Shown here piece by piece: positions 50,013 to 61,641 of a DNA stretch of 63,290 bases. A program made the translations under genes and the position numbers. The notes below the pieces were generated by a model. The model was given only the letters and a program-made list of their open reading frames with translations. It did not search any database and was not told the origin of the DNA. The stretch's first letter is position 1, and each line of letters opens with the position of its first letter. This stretch comes from an uncultured Neisseriaceae bacterium. Lineage in GTDB: Bacteria; Pseudomonadota; Gammaproteobacteria; Burkholderiales; Neisseriaceae. The stretch spans positions 1 to 63,290 of the forward strand of contig CAMLPN010000006.1 in the NCBI GenBank assembly GCA_946481965.1, written 5' to 3'.

Positions 50013-51491
50013 ATGAAATATCGCGATATAAGAGACTTCATTACCGTTCTCAAACAAGCTAATCAATTAAAATCTATCAATATACCGATATCACCTCATC
50101 TGGAAATAACTGAAATAGCTGATCGGGTTTTGAGACAACAAGGTCCGGCTTTACTATTCACACAACCAGTTGATCAAAGTAACAAAATATACCAGTATCC
50201 GGTATTAGCCAATTTATTTGGTACTGCAGAGCGTGTAGCACTGGGCATGGGTGCTAGTAGCACCGATCAGTTACGTGAAATAGGTAAAACATTAGCTTAT
50301 CTCAAAGAACCAGATCCACCTAAAGGAATTAAAGACGCCTTATCAAAATTACCGTTATTAAAAGATTTGTGGAGTATGAGTCCACACATTGTTAAAAACG
50401 CGCCTTGTCAGCAGATTCTTATTGAAGGTGATGACGTAGATTTATATCAGCTACCCATTCAACAATGCTGGCCAGATGATGTAGCACCTCTTATTACCTG
50501 GGGACTAACAGTTACCCGCGGTCCTGAAAAAAAACGCCAGAATCTTGGCATATATCGGCAACAAGTTTTAAGTAAAAACAAAGTAATTATGCGTTGGCTT
50601 GCGCATCGAGGTGGTGCACTTGACTTTCAGGCATTTAAACAAAAATTTCCTGGAAAATCTTTTCCGGTTACCGTTGTATTAGGTTGTGATCCCGCTACTA
50701 TATTAGGTGCAGTAACACCAATACCTGATAGTTTGAGTGAATATCAATTTGCCGGTTTGTTACGCGGTTGCCGAACTGAACTGGTCAAATGTATCGGAAA
50801 CGATTTACAGGTTCCGGCCCGAGCTGAAATCATTCTTGAAGGCATTATCAATCCAGAAGAATCCGCTTTAGAAGGGCCATACGGTGACCATACCGGCTAT
50901 TACAATGAACAGGATAATTTCCCAGTCTTTACCATACAACGCATTACCATGCGTGAAAATGCCATATATCACAGTACTTATACTGGAAAACCGCCAGATG
51001 AACCAGCCGTACTGGGGGTAGCCTTAAATGAAGTCTTCGTCCCGATATTACAAAAACAATTCAGTGAAATTATCGACTTTTATTTACCACCTGAAGGGTG
51101 TTCCTATCGTATGGCGGTGGTGAGTATAAAAAAACAATATGCTGGTCATGCCAAACGAGTAATGATGGGATGCTGGAGTTACCTGCGCCAGTTTATGTAT
51201 ACCAAGTTTATAATTGTTGTAGATGATGACATCAATGTGCGAAATTGGAAAGAAGTAATTTGGGCTATCACAACCCGAATGGACCCAGTACGTGATACAA
51301 CACTAATTGATCATACACCTATTGATTACCTTGATTTTGCTAGTCCTATAAGTGGTTTGGGAGGGAAAATGGGGTTGGATGCAACCAATAAATGGCCTGG
51401 TGAAACACAGCGCGAATGGGGGAAAATCATCCAAAAAGATCCTCAAGTCATAGCCAAAGTAAATGCAATATGGCAAGATTTAGATTTATAA
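50013..51491 (+). CDS. ubiD: 3-polyprenyl-4-hydroxybenzoate decarboxylase
   Basis: Prenylated-FMN-dependent decarboxylase of ubiquinone synthesis. 492 residues from [19 protein letters not shown], start set by GAAGG; a longer frame from 49959 lies inside pth. Conserved [41 protein letters not shown] (the ExxP/E..D catalytic region) and [17 protein letters not shown]. UbiX, which makes the cofactor, is not in the window. Confidence 0.95.
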   Translation: MKYRDIRDFITVLKQANQLKSINIPISPHLEITEIADRVLRQQGPALLFTQPVDQSNKIYQYPVLANLFGTAERVALGMGASSTDQLREIGKTLAYLKEPDPPKGIKDALSKLPLLKDLWSMSPHIVKNAPCQQILIEGDDVDLYQLPIQQCWPDDVAPLITWGLTVTRGPEKKRQNLGIYRQQVLSKNKVIMRWLAHRGGALDFQAFKQKFPGKSFPVTVVLGCDPATILGAVTPIPDSLSEYQFAGLLRGCRTELVKCIGNDLQVPARAEIILEGIINPEESALEGPYGDHTGYYNEQDNFPVFTIQRITMRENAIYHSTYTGKPPDEPAVLGVALNEVFVPILQKQFSEIIDFYLPPEGCSYRMAVVSIKKQYAGHAKRVMMGCWSYLRQFMYTKFIIVVDDDINVRNWKEVIWAITTRMDPVRDTTLIDHTPIDYLDFASPISGLGGKMGLDATNKWPGETQREWGKIIQKDPQVIAKVNAIWQDLDL

Positions 51492-51551
51492 CACTATAAT
51501 CAACATTAAGGTTTATTGCCTTTACAAAAAACTGATTGGTATGAAATATAC

Positions 51552-53189
51552 ATGAAAAGTAAAAAATTTTTTTTAAAGTATGTTTTGCTAATCCTCAATA
51601 TCAGCATAATAGTCTGGTTGAGTGGCTGTCAGACTTTACCTTCATTAAAGAATAGGACAGTTGAAACCCATATTTCAGCTAATAATCCCTCAAAACTTAG
51701 TTATATCAACGCACCTCTTATAGCACAACATCCGAATTTGTCAGGCATTTACCCTTTAGATGATGGGGGTGAAGCACTGGTTGCACGTCGGGCATTAATT
51801 CATGCTGCCGAAAACAGCTTAGATGTACAATATTATATCTGGCACAATGACACTTCTGGTCAGCTTTTATTTCATGAGCTAGTAAAGGCAGCTCATCGTG
51901 GCGTACATGTGCGTCTACTCTTGGACGACAATAATACAAGAGGTATGGATCCAATCTTACATGTTATAGATAAAGAACCTAACATTGAAATCAGATTATT
52001 TAATCCTTTTGCTGATAGGCATTTACGTTTTCTGGGATATCTGACAGATTTTTCCCGTCTTAATCGACGTATGCATAATAAATCCATTACTGCTGATAAC
52101 CAAGTCACCATATTAGGTGGGCGCAATATTGGTGATGAATATTTCGATATTGGTAAAGGAATATTATTTGTAGATCTGGACGTATTAGCCATTGGGCCAA
52201 TAGTAAATCAGGTTTCAAATAATTTCGATCTTTATTGGAACAGTGATTCAGCTTATCCTTTAAACAAAATTATTCATCGTCGCCGTAATAAATTAAAGGC
52301 AGATATGCCGATATTTAAACATAAAACTTATGATTTTCTGCGAGCCGAACGCTACGATAATTTTTATAGCAGAAACAATTTTGAAAGCAAATTAACAAAT
52401 GGTTCACTTGATTATCAATGGGTTAATTTAACCTTAGTCAGTGATGATCCGGCTAAAGCCTTACCAGCAAATATTCATAAATCTCAAAATAATACTGACT
52501 CAGCGCTTCTAGTCGAACCCGATAACAAACCGAAAACAGTCGTAAAATATAAGAATGCCAGTTTGACGCTGAATCAGCTTGCTGCTTCTGTAGTTGAACC
52601 TAAAAAAGATTTACTGATTATTACCCCTTACTTTGTACCTACAAAAACAGGATTAGAATATTTACTCAATTTACGCCGACAGGGTGTGCATATACGTATT
52701 CTAACCAACTCATTATCAGCAACTGATGTTCCCATAGTTCACTCTGGTTATGTTAACTATCGCACAGCATTACTGAAAAGTGGCGTTGAAATTTTTGAAC
52801 TCAAAAATCAAGGCTATGTAAGAAGTGCAAAAGATCATCGCTTAAGCGGTGGCTCACAGTCCAGTTTACATGCTAAAACATTTACCATAGACAACGATCA
52901 GTTGTACATAGGGTCACTTAATTTTGATCCACGTTCCTCTCGACTCAACACTGAAATGGGAGTTGTAATCAAATCGCCGGAAATGGCACAATACATGAAT
53001 AAGGCCATCAATGATGCCTTACCCTATGTTAGTTATCAGGTAAAACTGACAGGTGATGGTAAACTGGAGTGGCTTAAAACCATTGATCAAAACCAAACCA
53101 AAATTTACCATCACGAACCCGATACCACCAAATGGCAACGTTTATGGGTAAAAATATTATCAATACTTCCCATAGAAGGCATGCTATAA
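51552..53189 (+). CDS. Lipoprotein phospholipase D-family protein (cardiolipin synthase C-like)
   Basis: 545 residues, lipobox WLSGC (Cys26), then two PLD HKD sites: HNKSITADNQVTILGGRNIGDEYF near 172 and HAKTFTIDNDQLYIGSLNFDPRS near 435. Resembles ClsC/YmdC, which joins phosphatidylethanolamine and phosphatidylglycerol into cardiolipin, though without an adjacent ClsC partner here. An in-frame ATG at 51516 would put 12 residues before the signal peptide and is unlikely. Confidence 0.9.
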   Translation: MKSKKFFLKYVLLILNISIIVWLSGCQTLPSLKNRTVETHISANNPSKLSYINAPLIAQHPNLSGIYPLDDGGEALVARRALIHAAENSLDVQYYIWHNDTSGQLLFHELVKAAHRGVHVRLLLDDNNTRGMDPILHVIDKEPNIEIRLFNPFADRHLRFLGYLTDFSRLNRRMHNKSITADNQVTILGGRNIGDEYFDIGKGILFVDLDVLAIGPIVNQVSNNFDLYWNSDSAYPLNKIIHRRRNKLKADMPIFKHKTYDFLRAERYDNFYSRNNFESKLTNGSLDYQWVNLTLVSDDPAKALPANIHKSQNNTDSALLVEPDNKPKTVVKYKNASLTLNQLAASVVEPKKDLLIITPYFVPTKTGLEYLLNLRRQGVHIRILTNSLSATDVPIVHSGYVNYRTALLKSGVEIFELKNQGYVRSAKDHRLSGGSQSSLHAKTFTIDNDQLYIGSLNFDPRSSRLNTEMGVVIKSPEMAQYMNKAINDALPYVSYQVKLTGDGKLEWLKTIDQNQTKIYHHEPDTTKWQRLWVKILSILPIEGML

Positions 53190-53241
53190 CAGCTAAACAA
53201 GCCAATTACAACAAATGTAAAATATTATTGAAAGTCAGCTT

Positions 53242-53808
53242 ATGTTGCTATTCATTGACAATTACGATAGCTTTACCTATAACATAGTGCATTATCTGGG
53301 TGAGTTGGGAAAAAATGTCTGCGTAAAACGGAATGATTCAATTTCTGTTAGCGAAATAGAAAAACTGTCACCGGAAATTATTATTATTGGTCCCGGACCA
53401 GGTGCGCCTGAAAATGCCGGTATTTCTGTCGATGTTATACAATACTTCAAGGGTAAAATTCCCATTTTAGGTATCTGTCTCGGTCATCAAAGTATAGCTT
53501 ATGCATTTGGTGGCATAATAAGACGGGCAAAAACTTCAATGCATGGCAAAGTTTCACTAGTGTATCATCACAATAAATATATGTTTCAAAACTTACCGAA
53601 TCCTGTTACCTGTACCCGTTATCATAGTTTAGTTGTTGATCAGGAAAGCTTACCAGATTGTCTGGAAATTACAGCAACATCTGAGGATAATGAAATAATG
53701 GGTCTGCGCCATAAAACTATGGCACTGGAAAGCGTCCAATTTCATCCTGAAGGTTTCTTAACTCAAAACGGACATGAAATGTTAAACAATTTTCTAATTC
53801 AGCTCTGA
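53242..53808 (+). CDS. trpG: Anthranilate / aminodeoxychorismate synthase glutamine amidotransferase
   Basis: 188-residue class I glutamine amidotransferase. [18 protein letters not shown] at the N-terminus, catalytic cysteine in [11 protein letters not shown] near 79, and His/Glu in [13 protein letters not shown] near 170. It can serve tryptophan or folate synthesis; adjacency to trpD favours TrpG, but PabA is possible, and many bacteria share one. Confidence 0.92.
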   Translation: MLLFIDNYDSFTYNIVHYLGELGKNVCVKRNDSISVSEIEKLSPEIIIIGPGPGAPENAGISVDVIQYFKGKIPILGICLGHQSIAYAFGGIIRRAKTSMHGKVSLVYHHNKYMFQNLPNPVTCTRYHSLVVDQESLPDCLEITATSEDNEIMGLRHKTMALESVQFHPEGFLTQNGHEMLNNFLIQL

Positions 53809-53869
53809 CACTAAGATAAATACATTTACATTATCACTCAGTGTCAATTACTCTAATGAAAGCTTTATT

Positions 53870-54910
53870 ATGATCACCCCACAACAAGCTCTAAATCGTC
53901 TGCTGGATAACAACGAGTTATTTTATGACGAGATGACCGATCTTATGCGTCAAATTATGCAGGGTGAAGTAGCTCCAGAAATAATAGCAGCCATTTTAAT
54001 TGGTCTACGTGTCAAAGTAGAAAGCGTATCTGAAATTGCAGCAGCAGCTACCGTAATGCGTGAATTTGCTACAAAAGTCCCTGTACAGGATCATAAACAT
54101 CTTGTTGATATAGTTGGTACCGGTGGAGACAATGCTCATACTTTTAATATTTCTACTACCAGCATGTTCGTTGTGGCTGCTGCGGGAGCTAAAGTGGCTA
54201 AGCATGGTGGTCGATCTGTATCATCATCTAGTGGCTCAGCAGATATCATTGAAGCAATGGGCGCTTCATTGGAATTAACTCCTGAACATGTTGCTCAGTG
54301 TATCAATCAAATAGGCGCAGGCTTTATGTATGCTCCTAACCATCACAATAGTATGCGTTATGTAGCACCAGTTCGCAGATCTTTAGGTGTGAGGACAATA
54401 TTCAATATTTTAGGTCCGTTAACTAATCCTGCCGGCGCATCTAATCAAGTTTTGGGCGTTTTTCATATTGATCTTGTCGGTATATTGTCGCGTGTTTTGC
54501 AACAAATGGGTAGTAAACACGTAATGGTTGTACATGGCTCTGACGGACTAGATGAAATCACCTTAACTGGAACAACACGAGTTGCTGAACTGAAAAATGG
54601 TACCATCATAGAATATGATATTCATCCGTCACAATTTGATATGGCAGTAATCGAAGACTTAAAGCCGTTACAAGTATCCAATAGTGAAGAATCACTACAG
54701 GTAATGAATAAAGTATTGTGTGGCGAAAAAGGGCCATGCAGAGATATCGTCGTATTGAATGCAGCAGCAGCTATTTATACCGCTGATATTGCATCATCAT
54801 TAGAAGAGGGTGTGGATGCTGCGATAACAGCTATTGATTCTGGCAAAGCTAAGCAAAAGCAAACAGAATTCATCCAAACCACACAACAGCTTTATGCTCA
54901 ATATTCATAA
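53870..54910 (+). CDS. trpD: Anthranilate phosphoribosyltransferase
   Basis: 346 residues. PRPP-binding [39 protein letters not shown], and the [17 protein letters not shown] anthranilate-site block. Separated by 61 bases from trpG. trpC, which usually follows, is absent; serS follows instead. Confidence 0.96.
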   Translation: MITPQQALNRLLDNNELFYDEMTDLMRQIMQGEVAPEIIAAILIGLRVKVESVSEIAAAATVMREFATKVPVQDHKHLVDIVGTGGDNAHTFNISTTSMFVVAAAGAKVAKHGGRSVSSSSGSADIIEAMGASLELTPEHVAQCINQIGAGFMYAPNHHNSMRYVAPVRRSLGVRTIFNILGPLTNPAGASNQVLGVFHIDLVGILSRVLQQMGSKHVMVVHGSDGLDEITLTGTTRVAELKNGTIIEYDIHPSQFDMAVIEDLKPLQVSNSEESLQVMNKVLCGEKGPCRDIVVLNAAAAIYTADIASSLEEGVDAAITAIDSGKAKQKQTEFIQTTQQLYAQYS

Positions 54911-55041
54911 ATGAGACTGTGATTTTTTTTACGATGGATTTTGCTTATGGGAAAAAAAATTGTTTAAAATAATTGTTGACTTTTTTCCTGCAAACAACAC
55001 TCGTATACAATAACCGTTAACTCTTGAAACTTTAACTATAA

Positions 55042-56340
<1,299 letters not shown>

Positions 56341-56365
56341 ATAATAGAAATAATCAATAAACAAA

Positions 56366-56410
56366 GGGGAGCTAGTATATAATTAACCATCATCATTGAA
56401 CTTGCTCCCC
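56366..56410 (+). terminator. Long-loop inverted repeat after serS
   Basis: GGGGAGC (56366-56372) pairs with GCTCCCC (56404-56410), a 7-bp GC stem with a 31-base loop and no U tract. The right arm overlaps the -35 of the tRNA-Lys promoter. Confidence 0.35.
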
Positions 56411-56430
56411 ATTATAAAGAAGCATATAAT
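56402..56430 (+). promoter_or_regulatory. tRNA-Lys promoter
   Basis: TTGCTC (56402-56407), 17-base spacer, perfect -10 TATAAT (56425-56430), 12 bases before the mature tRNA 5' end. Confidence 0.65.
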
Positions 56431-56442
56431 TACATATTCTTT

Positions 56443-56518
56443 GGGTCGTTAGCTCAGTTGGCAGAGCAGTGGACTCTTAATCCATTTGTCCAGGGTTCGA
56501 TCCCCTGACGACCCACCA
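56443..56518 (+). tRNA. tRNA-Lys (anticodon CTT)
   Basis: 76 bases with encoded CCA. Acceptor GGGTCGT/ACGACCC, D arm GCTC/GAGC, anticodon stem GTGGA/TCCAT with loop CTCTTAA (anticodon CTT, reading AAG), T arm CAGGG-TTCGATC-CCCTG. All stems pair. Decayed accessory genes lie just downstream, as is common at tRNA integration sites, though I see no repeat of its 3' end. Confidence 0.95.
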
Positions 56519-56548
56519 AAATTAAACTTATACTAAATATTCAAATTA

Positions 56549-56800
56549 TTATGATCTAGTTAAGTATACTTTTGCTTCTAATTCAAGCTCCCATGACTCG
56601 CAATCTATTTTAGTTTTCATTGCCAAAGCTGTATCTCTAAGTGAAAAACTCAAATTTTTAATAGAGAAAAAGGTTGAATTGAATTCATTCTTGAAAGTAA
56701 TAAATTATAATTTAACAAGTGCTTTATTAATATTTTCAGACAATATCGGTAAAACAAACTCCTTTAGAGGAGTGATACAAATATATTCATAGTATATCAT
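56549..56800 (-). pseudogene. Relic of an 83-codon accessory gene with one in-frame TAA
   Basis: On the minus strand ATG 56800 opens a frame starting MIYYEYICITPLKEFVLP. After 31 codons an in-frame TAA (56707-56705) occurs, then 51 further codons of protein-like sequence run to a TAA at 56549, ending KIDCESWELELEAKVYL-TRS. The text has balanced amino-acid use (Trp, Cys, charged residues), unlike random AT-rich DNA. No ribosome-binding site is clear and I recognise no family. It lies 7 bases after the relic upstream on the same strand, suggesting a former two-gene unit. Confidence 0.6.
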
Positions 56801-56807
56801 ATTGATA

Positions 56808-57176
56808 TTAATACAAAATAAATAAGATAATTAAACTACTAGCGATCACTAAGAAAAAAATACAAATAATTAAAAATGTAACTGCTGCTTGGGTAGTATT
56901 TAAGAAATCTTTTGTAAAGGTTAAATTTCGTGGATTTTAACAGCGCTAAAAGTACCTAAACCCGGCAGAAATGAATAATTAGAAAAAATTAAGTTGATAA
57001 AACATAAAATTATGAAAAACTTATACTTTATTTTTTACCTAATAACAACGAGCCAATAGGTAAAAACCTAATAAATTAACTGAACCTAAGCTCTAGAATC
57101 AATTTTTATAAATTAAATTGAAGAAAAGGGTGCAGTTAATTAAATGAATATTATTTTGTATTTTAGATCTCAACAT
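56808..57176 (-). pseudogene. Relic of a small membrane-protein gene (stops plus frameshifts)
   Basis: Minus-strand ATG 57176 begins MLRSKIQNNIHLINC. The frame contains TGA (57101) and TAG (57095) but continues GSVNLLGFYLLARCY to a TAG at 57041. A second frame (57034-56921) carries SFLPGLGTFSAVKI, and a return to the first (56936-56808) carries NPRNLTFTKDFLNTTQ and a strongly hydrophobic segment before the stop. Segments in different frames join naturally (AVKI then NPRN, one base lost). About 120 residues when intact, probably with two membrane spans. Family unknown. Confidence 0.6.
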
Positions 57177-57324
57177 TTCATTCAAGTTTATACAACTCTG
57201 TTCAATAAACGCTATCTACTATCACTAACATCTATAAAAGCAAATATTCAGATAAATAATCTGGGCAAAAACCTCGTCGTTGATTAAAATAGTGCACTTT
57301 AACCTAATCGTAGGAGTTTAACTA

Positions 57325-57855
57325 ATGGCAGACTTTAATCAGATACTCAATGCAGGTGATGTAGAAAATGGTGTAATCAATGTAGTGGTTGAAATACCAG
57401 CTGGTTCAAATCACAAAATTGAATGGGATCGCAAGCTGGGCGCAATGAAATTAGACCGAGTAGAGCCGATTATATTCGCTAAACCGACCAATTATGGTTT
57501 TATTCCACAAACATTAGATGAAGACGGCGATGAACTGGATGCCTTAATAATCACTGACCAGCCATTATCAACTGGAATTTTTTTACAAGCACGTATTATT
57601 GGTGTAATGAAATTTGTTGATGATGGTGAAGTTGATGATAAAGTAGTTGTTGTACCAGCTGATGATCGTAATAATGGTAACGCCATCCAAACCCTAGAAG
57701 ATTTACCACCACAACTAGTCAAACAAATTGAATTTCATTTTAACCATTATAAAGATCTTAAGAAATTAGGCACCACTAAAGTTTCTCACTGGGGTAATAT
57801 AGACGAGGCCAAAAATGTTATTCGCGAATCTCAACATCGTTGGCAACAGCAATAA
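57325..57855 (+). CDS. ppa: Inorganic pyrophosphatase (family I)
   Basis: 176-residue soluble pyrophosphatase, same length as E. coli. Signature DEDGDELDALII holds three metal-binding aspartates; IPAGSNHKIEWDRKLG and NYGFIPQTL shape the active site; KKLGTTKVSHWGN near the end. Good GGAG site 8 bases upstream. It sits between regions of decayed genes. Confidence 0.97.
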   Translation: MADFNQILNAGDVENGVINVVVEIPAGSNHKIEWDRKLGAMKLDRVEPIIFAKPTNYGFIPQTLDEDGDELDALIITDQPLSTGIFLQARIIGVMKFVDDGEVDDKVVVVPADDRNNGNAIQTLEDLPPQLVKQIEFHFNHYKDLKKLGTTKVSHWGNIDEAKNVIRESQHRWQQQ

Positions 57856-57906
57856 TTATTCATAAATATAAAATTATGGCTTAAATAATATATACTTGAA
57901 ATAAAT

Positions 57907-57971
57907 ATACTTTAAATAATTAAAGTATTTATGGCGAAGTTTCTTTTTGAACATTTAAATTTCGCCATAAA
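57907..57971 (+). terminator. Two tandem hairpins after ppa
   Basis: First ATACTTTAA/TTAAAGTAT (57907-57915 with 57920-57928); second TTTATGGCGAA/TTCGCCATAAA (57928-57938 with 57961-57971), both perfect. They are adjacent and share base 57928, so cannot both be fully formed. Likely end of the ppa transcript, although no long U tract follows. Confidence 0.5.
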
Positions 57972-58012
57972 ATGATTCCAAATTTGATTATAATTAACCA
58001 TATCTATTTATC

Positions 58013-58484
58013 ATGCATAGTTCAGAAAATTACTTCTTCTAAAGTCCTGAAGCAAACTAATATTCAAAATTATAAAAATATGATTTTAGAATTTGTCCAG
58101 CTGAAGCTTATCGTGGAGACAAAACAGCAGCAGTAAATGTTGGAAGTAGGGGTGATGAATTATTGGAACGGATTGATTTTGATCTTAAGCAAAATACAGA
58201 AAAGATGATAATTTTGATAAATAACTATCTATCAAGGAATTATTTCAATCCAATAGCTTATATGGAAATCAAAGGTCTTAAATTTGATTTTTTCAAACGC
58301 CTTGATCTTTATCACAGTAAAGACTTAGACAAACTAGCTAATAAAGTAATTAAATATTCCTTTGAAAATCATAAAACATCATTAAGATATCTAAAGTTTT
58401 GGCTTACATATAGGTAATAGTGTTGAAATAATTAGTCATAAAAAATTTAAGATTACGGAAGGATTAATTTTATCTAAAATTTAA
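58013..58484 (+). pseudogene. Relic of an accessory gene between ppa and polA
   Basis: ATG 58013 opens MHSSENYFF, then the frame meets three TAA codons (58040, 58058, 58073). From 58076 it is open for 113 codons, including CPAEAYRGDKTAAVNVG and, further on, YMEIKGLKFDFFKRLDLY, to TAA 58415. The next frame (from 58395) continues SFGLHIGNSVEIISHKK to a stop at 58482-58484, as if a one-base shift split the gene. The only initiator in the long open part is a TTG (58163), which gives 84 residues. No family recognised. Confidence 0.55.
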
Positions 58485-58808
58485 AAACAGAGCAAATTAA
58501 CGTAATATAGAATATATAATTTAACATAATATATATTATGCGAAATATAAAATTGATAAGCTATAAATAGTAATATTTAAATATTGATAATTTATAGACT
58601 TATATCTGCCATAATTTTTTGTTTAGACGCCTAATAATCAATATGTTTTAATACTATAACTTGTATTTAAGCTATTAAAGATAATTTTGTCGTAAAATAA
58701 TGAGATAGAATTTATATCGTTTTGCAATCACAGTTATTAAATATATTATTTAAATTGTCATTGATGCTCAGATACGGATTAATATCATCAAATTTACGGA
58801 AATAAAAT
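58485..58808. other. 324-base AT-rich spacer before polA
   Basis: No ORF or convincing decayed coding seen. Contains short AT palindromes such as AATATATATT and presumably the polA promoter. Confidence 0.4.
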
Positions 58809-61619
58809 ATGCAGAAAACTTTATTATTAGTCGATGGTTCATCATATCTGTATCGTGCTTATCACGCATTAGCACCTTTAACTAGTCCAACGGGAATGCC
58901 TACAGGTGCATTATATGGTGTACTTAATATGCTGCGTAGATTACGTCTGGATACCCCACATGACTATGCGTGCTGTGTATTTGATGCAAAAGGAGAAAAT
59001 TTCCGCCATCAACTTTATCCTGCATATAAAGCAAATCGTCCACCTATGCCAGATGATTTGCGACCACAAGCCGAAGCATTACCTGAGCTAGTCAGTTTAA
59101 TGGGTTGGCCAATTTTGTCTGTAAAAAATGTAGAGGCTGATGATGTAATTGGCACCCTTGCTGTAAATGGAGAAAAAGCCGGCTTTAAAGTGATAATATC
59201 AACTGGTGATAAGGATATGGCTCAGTTAGTCAATGATCAAGTCACCTTAGTCAATACCATGAAAAATGAAAAACTTGATATTGCTGGTGTACAAGAAAAA
59301 TTTGGTGTGGCGCCCAATCAAATTATTGATTATCTGAGTCTGATTGGTGATAAAGTGGATAATGTCCCAGGTGTCGATAAATGCGGGCCTAAAACAGCCG
59401 TTAAATGGTTGCAAGAATACGGCACTTTACAAAATATTATTAAAAATGCAGATTTAATTAAAGGCAAAGTTGGTGAGAATTTACGCATCGCTGTTCCAAA
59501 TCTACCTCTTTCGTACGAACTTATAACGATAAAAACAGATATTGATTTACAACAAGAATTACCTAATGGTTTGAATGATTTGTATCGCAGAGTTCCTCAA
59601 TGGAATGAACTTGTTGCGCACTTTCAACAACTAGGCTTCAGATCATGGCTGAAAGAAGCACAGGAAAAAGTAACTGAAAAATCTGATTCAAAAGAATCCA
59701 GTCAAATGCTCCCACCTGAAGATCTTTTTGCCTCTCAAAATGAGCTATTTACTGATGTAGAAAATAGAGTTTTTGATGATAAAAATAACATTAACAGTCA
59801 ATTTAAATCTACTTCTAAAAATTATCGGGCTATTACTACCATAAAGCAATTAAATGATTTTATTGATCAATTAGCTAATGCTGAAACTATTGCTATTGAT
59901 ACTGAAACTGATAGTCTGGATGCGTTAAACGCTAAATTAATTGGCATTAGTATTTCGATTGTTGCAGGTGATGCAGTATACATTCCTATCGGACATAGCC
60001 TCTCCGCAGTTCCAGAGCAATTGCCTATGGCTACCGTTTTAACTGCTTTGCGACCTTTTCTAGAATCAACTAAACCAAACGTTATTGGCCAGAACATTAA
60101 ATACGATCAACACGTACTGGCCAACTATAATATACATCTTAAAGGTATTAGTGGTGATTCCATGCTGGCTTCTTATATTGTTGAAAGCCACTTAGGACAC
60201 GGGCTGGATGAACTCGCTTTAAGACATTTAAACTGGAGTACCATTCATTATGAAGATCTATGCGGTAAAGGTGCTAAGCAAATCAGCTTTGCTGATGTTG
60301 CTTTAGGAAATGCCGTTAACTATGCGGCTGAGGATGCAGATGTTGCATTACGTCTGGAAAATATATTGCGTCAACAAATGAATTCTGCTCAACTTGCTCT
60401 TTATGAAGATGTGGAAATACCTGTTGAGCAAATATTATTTGAAATGGAACGCACTGGTGTATTAATTGATCGTCAGCAATTAGCTCAACAAAGTCATGAG
60501 CTTGGTACAGAATTATTAGCGTTAGAAAAACAAGCTTATCAATTAGCAGGTCAACCTTTTAACCTGAACTCACCCAAACAACTGCAGTCAATTCTCTTTG
60601 ATAAAATGGGAATTCCAACTAATGGATTAAAAAAAACTGCTTCTGGTGGTATTTCGACAAATGAAGTTGTCTTAGAAAAACTGGCTGTTGATTATCCACT
60701 ACCGAAACTAATATTACAGACACGTACTCTATCCAAATTGAAATCTACTTATACCGATAAACTACCACAATTGATTGATCCTCAATCAGGACGAGTTCAT
60801 ACGACTTACGCTCAGGCAGTAGCGATAACCGGCAGACTAGCTAGTAATAATCCTAATTTGCAAAATATTCCCGTTCGCACAGAAATTGGTCGACGAATTC
60901 GTCGCAGCTTTATCGCGCCTGCTAACAACAAAATTGTATCTGCCGACTATTCACAAATCGAATTGCGTATTATGGCGCATTTATCTGATGATGCAACTTT
61001 GATTGATTCTTTTCAACATAATGAAGATATTCATAAGCGTACTGCTGCTGAAATATTTGGTATAGATCAGGATAAAGTTACTTCTGAACAACGTAGATAT
61101 GCCAAAACTATTAATTTTGGTTTAATTTACGGTATGAGTGAATATGGACTTTCTAAATCATTGGGAATTGAAATTCAAGCAGCACAACATTTCATATCTC
61201 GGTATTTCAGCAGATATCCTGGTGTACATGAATATATGGAGAAAATAAAAGATCAAGCAATTCAAAAAGGATATGTGGAAACTTTATACGGTCGAAGACT
61301 GTATCTACCTGGCTTACAAAGTCGCAATGGAAATGAACGTGCCGCAGCCTTCCGCGCTGCTATTAATGCGCCCATGCAAGGTACAGCTTCGGATCTAATA
61401 AAATTAGCAATGATTTCGGTTCATCAATGGCTAAAGCAAAATAAACTTTCAAGTCGTTTGATTATGCAGGTGCATGATGAATTGGTACTAGAAGTACCAG
61501 ATGATGAAACTACTATTATTTGCAAGACATTACCAGATATTATGGCAAATGTAGCACAATTAAAAGTGCCTTTAATTGCTGATATTGGCATGGGAGACAA
61601 TTGGGACGAAGCACATTAG
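58809..61619 (+). CDS. polA: DNA polymerase I
   Basis: 936 residues, three domains in order: 5'-3' exonuclease (1-~290; VDGSSYLYRAYHAL, AYKANRPPMP, ISTGDKDMAQLV, NVPGVDKCGPKTA), 3'-5' proofreading exonuclease (~350-530; Exo I IDTETDSLD, Exo III YAAEDADVALRL) and polymerase (~540-936; motif A SADYSQIELRIMAHLS, motif B RRYAKTINFGLIYGMSEYGL, motif C MQVHDELVLEVP). The proofreading acidic residues are present, so it should be active. Gap repair and Okazaki fragment maturation. Confidence 0.98.
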   Translation: MQKTLLLVDGSSYLYRAYHALAPLTSPTGMPTGALYGVLNMLRRLRLDTPHDYACCVFDAKGENFRHQLYPAYKANRPPMPDDLRPQAEALPELVSLMGWPILSVKNVEADDVIGTLAVNGEKAGFKVIISTGDKDMAQLVNDQVTLVNTMKNEKLDIAGVQEKFGVAPNQIIDYLSLIGDKVDNVPGVDKCGPKTAVKWLQEYGTLQNIIKNADLIKGKVGENLRIAVPNLPLSYELITIKTDIDLQQELPNGLNDLYRRVPQWNELVAHFQQLGFRSWLKEAQEKVTEKSDSKESSQMLPPEDLFASQNELFTDVENRVFDDKNNINSQFKSTSKNYRAITTIKQLNDFIDQLANAETIAIDTETDSLDALNAKLIGISISIVAGDAVYIPIGHSLSAVPEQLPMATVLTALRPFLESTKPNVIGQNIKYDQHVLANYNIHLKGISGDSMLASYIVESHLGHGLDELALRHLNWSTIHYEDLCGKGAKQISFADVALGNAVNYAAEDADVALRLENILRQQMNSAQLALYEDVEIPVEQILFEMERTGVLIDRQQLAQQSHELGTELLALEKQAYQLAGQPFNLNSPKQLQSILFDKMGIPTNGLKKTASGGISTNEVVLEKLAVDYPLPKLILQTRTLSKLKSTYTDKLPQLIDPQSGRVHTTYAQAVAITGRLASNNPNLQNIPVRTEIGRRIRRSFIAPANNKIVSADYSQIELRIMAHLSDDATLIDSFQHNEDIHKRTAAEIFGIDQDKVTSEQRRYAKTINFGLIYGMSEYGLSKSLGIEIQAAQHFISRYFSRYPGVHEYMEKIKDQAIQKGYVETLYGRRLYLPGLQSRNGNERAAAFRAAINAPMQGTASDLIKLAMISVHQWLKQNKLSSRLIMQVHDELVLEVPDDETTIICKTLPDIMANVAQLKVPLIADIGMGDNWDEAH

Positions 61620-61641
61620 TAAGTAATTATATTTGTTCCAT

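Noticed and set aside
54976..55011. serS promoter from TTGACT and TACAAT
   Set aside because: The 24-base spacing is too long for a sigma-70 promoter.
56821..56940. Plus-strand open stretch including TAAWVVFKKSFVKVKF in the tRNA-Lys to ppa gap
   Set aside because: No start codon, and it is the complement of a better protein-like frame with a membrane segment on the minus strand.
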